Source: CAYFTL01 sp964346145
GTDB lineage: Bacteria; Bacillota; Clostridia; Christensenellales; Aristaeellaceae
Direction: 5' to 3'
Assembly: GCA_964346145.1 (NCBI GenBank)
Contig: CAYFTL010000001.1
Coordinates: 120,006-184,005, forward strand
Length of the DNA: 64,000 bases
Position numbers and translations under genes: made by a program. How positions within the stretch are numbered: the stretch's first letter is position 1; every line of letters begins with the position of its first letter. The notes under the pieces were generated by a model, which ran no database searches, had not been told where the DNA came from, and saw nothing but the letters and a program-made list of their open reading frames with translations. Shown in pieces: positions 61,285 to 64,000 of the stretch.

Positions 61285-63765
61285 ATGGCCACAAGCATCG
61301 CCCTTGCAGGCAATCCAAACAGTGGTAAAACCACAATGTTTAACGACCTGACCGGTTCCACGCAACACGTGGGAAACTGGCCCGGCGTAACCGTCGAAAA
61401 GAAGGAGGGACGCCTAAAAAGCGCCCCCGAAGTTTTGATTCAGGACTTGCCCGGAATCTACTCCCTCTCCCCCTACACCTTAGAGGAAGTGGTTTCCAGA
61501 AATTATCTCATTCAAGAAAAGCCCAACGCTATTTTGAACATTGTGGATGCCTCCAACTTAGAGCGCAACCTCTACTTGACCACCCAGCTGTTGGAACTGG
61601 GCATTCCTGTGGTTGTCGCACTCAACATGATGGATGTCGTCCGCAAAAATGGCGACACCATCAATGTAGCGAAGCTTAGCAAATCTTTGGGCTGCCAAGT
61701 CGTTGAAACCAGCGCGTTGCGCGGCGAAGGCTCACAAAAAGCGATCGAAACCGCGATTTCGGCAGCCACGTCCAACCAGACTCCGCCTCCCCTTAACGTG
61801 TTTAGCGGCACGGTAGAGCACGTCATTGCCCATATTGAGGACTTGGTCAAAGGATATATCCCCACAGAGCAACAACGTTTCTTCGCCATCAAACTGTTTG
61901 AACGCGACGAAAAAATCCTCGAACAGGTTAAATTGCCCCAAGACGTGCTGAATCAGCTGGAGAAGATCATCAGCGATTGCGAGGACGAATTAGATGACGA
62001 TTCCGAATCCATCATCACCAACGAACGCTATGCCTATATTAGCCGAGTTATAACCACCAGCCTGCACAGAAAGCGCGCGCCCGGCAGCTTAACTGCGTCG
62101 GATAAAATCGATCGCGTAGTCACCAACCGTTGGTTGGCGCTGCCCATATTTGTGGCGGTCATCTTCCTGGTGTATTTCTTGGCCGTCAGCTCTGGCGGTA
62201 TCGGTACTCACCTGACAGACTGGGCAAACGACGGATTGTTTGGCGACGGCTGGCACTTGTTTGGCAATGGCGCTTCCGAATACGAAGAAGTGGCCGACAA
62301 GTATTACCAAAACAGCCTTTTGATTGATACCTACCTGACCGCCGCCAATAATGCCGGAATTGACACCGAACCGGTTCGAGAGGCTCTGTCTGCCGAAGAG
62401 GAAGATCCGGCCAACGACGCCATCGTTGCCGGCTTTATTGAGCAGGCCCAAGCGCAAAACCTGACTGCAATTTCGGAAGACGAAGGCACCAAGGGTCAAA
62501 CCATCGACGCAGCCACCTTCGAAACCGCGCTAGCCGTGGAAGAGCCTGATCCAGCAAACTATGGCACCTGGGTGCCTGGCCTGCCTACCTTGGCAACCCA
62601 GGGTCTGGAATCTATCGGCGTGGCCGACTGGCTACAGAGCTTGGTGGTAGACGGAATCATCGGCGGCGTAGGTGCTGTTCTTGGCTTCCTCCCTCAGATG
62701 ATCGTCCTGTTCATCCTCCTTGCCTTCCTTGAAGACGTGGGTTACATGGCGCGTATCGCCTTTATCATGGATAGAATTTTTCGACGCTTCGGCCTGTCGG
62801 GCAAATCCTTTATCCCGATTTTGATTGGTGCGGGCTGCAGCGTTCCGGGTATTATGGCCTCGCGAACCATTGAGCAAGAGCGCGACCGTCGCATGACCAT
62901 CGTGGTCACTTCGTTCATGCCTTGCAGCGCCAAGCTGCCCATTATCGCCCTCATTACCGGCGCTATCTTCGGTGGTGCTTGGTGGGTGGCGCCCATCGCC
63001 TATTTTATAGGCTTTGCCGCCATCATCATATCAGGCATCATCTTAAAGAAAATCAAATCCTTTGCCGGCAACCCTGCACCCTTTGTCATGGAATTGCCCG
63101 CATACCGCTGGCCCGCCCTCAAAAATGTTGTGCGCAGCACCTGGGACCGCACCGCCGCTTTCCTGAAAAAAGCCGGTACCATCATCTTGCTGGCCAGCAT
63201 TTCGGTTTGGTTCGCCACCAACTTCGGCTTTAAAAACGGATCTTTCGGCATGGTGCCCATGGAAGAGAGCCTCATGGCAGCCATCGGCGGCTTCATCGCC
63301 CCCATTTTCGCACCGCTCGGCTTTGGCAACTGGCAGTCCACTGTGGCTACCCTTCTGGGCTTGGTTGCTAAGGAAGAGGTCGTCGGCGTGTTCGGCGTAT
63401 TCTTCGGCGTTTCTGGCGATGCCCTCGCCATGGTTGAAGGTGGAGCATTCAGCCACTTGAGCGCTATCGCTTCCCACTTTACGATGCTCACCGCTTTCAG
63501 CTTCCTGATTTTTAACCTGCTCTGCTCGCCCTGTTTTGCCGCAATCGGCGCCATCCGCCGCGAAATGAACAGCGGAAAATGGACCTGGTTCGCAATCCTG
63601 TACCAAACCATTTTCGCCTACATAATTTCGTTGATCGTATATCAACTGGGCATGTTGTTTACCGCAGGGATTTTCGGGGTAGGAACAATTGCAGCCTTTC
63701 TTTGTCTGGCGTTCTTGCTGTTCATGCTGTTTCGCCCGGCAAAAAAAGAACTGGCTCAAGCATAA
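61285..63765 (+). CDS. feoB: ferrous iron transport protein B
   Basis: Fe(II) transporter, 826 aa. The N-terminal G-domain shows G1 GNPNSGKTT, G2 GNWPGVTVEKKEG, G3 DLPGIYSL, and G4 NMMD. After the first membrane helix (near 280-300) an extra loop of roughly 100 acidic residues follows (about residues 310-440, EEVADKYYQ...EEPDPANYGTWVPGLPTL), then the two Gate domains with GCSVPG and PCSAKLP. The loop is a common clostridial feature. AGGAGGAAC precedes the ATG. It is co-transcribed with the feoA genes and the small Cys protein. Confidence 0.97.
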   Translation: MATSIALAGNPNSGKTTMFNDLTGSTQHVGNWPGVTVEKKEGRLKSAPEVLIQDLPGIYSLSPYTLEEVVSRNYLIQEKPNAILNIVDASNLERNLYLTTQLLELGIPVVVALNMMDVVRKNGDTINVAKLSKSLGCQVVETSALRGEGSQKAIETAISAATSNQTPPPLNVFSGTVEHVIAHIEDLVKGYIPTEQQRFFAIKLFERDEKILEQVKLPQDVLNQLEKIISDCEDELDDDSESIITNERYAYISRVITTSLHRKRAPGSLTASDKIDRVVTNRWLALPIFVAVIFLVYFLAVSSGGIGTHLTDWANDGLFGDGWHLFGNGASEYEEVADKYYQNSLLIDTYLTAANNAGIDTEPVREALSAEEEDPANDAIVAGFIEQAQAQNLTAISEDEGTKGQTIDAATFETALAVEEPDPANYGTWVPGLPTLATQGLESIGVADWLQSLVVDGIIGGVGAVLGFLPQMIVLFILLAFLEDVGYMARIAFIMDRIFRRFGLSGKSFIPILIGAGCSVPGIMASRTIEQERDRRMTIVVTSFMPCSAKLPIIALITGAIFGGAWWVAPIAYFIGFAAIIISGIILKKIKSFAGNPAPFVMELPAYRWPALKNVVRSTWDRTAAFLKKAGTIILLASISVWFATNFGFKNGSFGMVPMEESLMAAIGGFIAPIFAPLGFGNWQSTVATLLGLVAKEEVVGVFGVFFGVSGDALAMVEGGAFSHLSAIASHFTMLTAFSFLIFNLLCSPCFAAIGAIRREMNSGKWTWFAILYQTIFAYIISLIVYQLGMLFTAGIFGVGTIAAFLCLAFLLFMLFRPAKKELAQA

Positions 63766-63801
63766 CTTATTCCCTCGCCAATGTAGAAAGAAGGCTTTCT
63801 T

Positions 63802-63963
63802 ATGATTAGTTGGATTATGCAGAATCTTGGTACAATTATCGTCGCTTTGGTGCTCGTTCTTATTGTTATCTTGGCCGTCGCTAAAATTGTGCACAACAAA
63901 AAGAGCACCGGTTGCGCCGGGGGATGTGCAGGCTGCAAGCGCACATGCCATCCCGAAAGCTAA
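63802..63963 (+). CDS. FeoB-associated Cys-rich membrane protein
   Basis: 53 aa, small. One membrane segment (IIVALVLVLIVILAVAKIV, about residues 11-29) and a Cys-rich cytoplasmic tail GCAGGCAGCKRTC. This is the pattern of the small proteins that often follow feoB (PF12669-like); it could hand over iron or a cluster. It starts 36 bases after feoB. Window ends 37 bases after its stop. Confidence 0.85.
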   Translation: MISWIMQNLGTIIVALVLVLIVILAVAKIVHNKKSTGCAGGCAGCKRTCHPES

Positions 63964-64000
63964 CTAATCTCGTTCCCCATCTTACCGGTACAAAAAGCCA

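Noticed and set aside
63043..63951. 302-codon minus-strand frame over feoB
   Set aside because: Antisense to conserved FeoB transmembrane motifs; no ribosome binding site.

Overview
The window reads as the chromosome of a mid-GC Clostridia-type Firmicute. The signs are a T-box riboswitch in front of tyrS, RNase Y, an mraZ-led division cluster, GTG and TTG starts behind strong GGAGG ribosome binding sites, a Gram-positive lipoprotein with peptidoglycan-binding repeats, and a meso-diaminopimelate (DAP) cell wall made through LL-DAP aminotransferase. A member of the Christensenellales is possible, but that is a guess. I see no rRNA, tRNA, CRISPR array, prophage or insertion sequence. Almost everything is chromosomal housekeeping, and I do not see a clear new multi-gene system.

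Layout. 1-2188 (+): end of argG, then argH. 2290-14801 (-): a TipA-type MerR regulator with its own 19-bp-spacer promoter, a phosphate transporter (PiT) with its DUF47 partner, RNase Y, a lipoprotein with five peptidoglycan-binding repeats, a MarR regulator, a large membrane protein, and an operon of three M42 aminopeptidases. 15036-18548 (+): a sugar isomerase/epimerase with a Gfo/Idh/MocA dehydrogenase, a small secreted Cys protein, and a frameshifted methyltransferase. 18661-23407 (-): a DUF2961/GH172-type glycosidase, an unknown secreted protein, and a GntR-ABC operon whose ATPase gene is broken by an 8-bp tandem duplication. 23742-26854 (+): asnA-dapF-dapL. 26963-27955 (-): a second MerR regulator. 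28325-32593 (+): carA-carB behind a promoter and a terminator-like leader. 32659-33825 (-): a polysaccharide deacetylase. 34133-35200 (+): a small ACT-like protein and a DUF71/Dph6-type ATPase.

35343-55956 is one 20-kb minus-strand block. It holds a shortened division/wall cluster (mraZ-ftsL-murE-mraY-murD-ftsQ-ftsA-ftsZ, lacking rsmH, ftsI/spoVD, murF, ftsW and murG), a phosphoesterase/zinc-ribbon/acetyltransferase/two-UDG operon, a HAD phosphatase with trmL, ilvE, the T-box-tyrS-yigZ unit, a membrane-anchored sigma-like protein, an FGGY sugar kinase and a small membrane protein. 56166-63963 (+): an FAD oxidoreductase, a class A penicillin-binding protein, and a feoA-feoA-feoB-small Cys protein iron-uptake operon.

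The observation most worth following is that CarA, the glutaminase subunit of carbamoyl phosphate synthetase, has Glu and Gln where its catalytic Cys and His should be, while CarB looks intact. Together with the ammonia-dependent asparagine synthetase AsnA nearby, this suggests a preference for free ammonia over glutamine. Next come the 8-bp duplication in the ABC ATPase, a frameshifted methyltransferase, three tandem M42 peptidases, and a sigma-like protein with a membrane segment.
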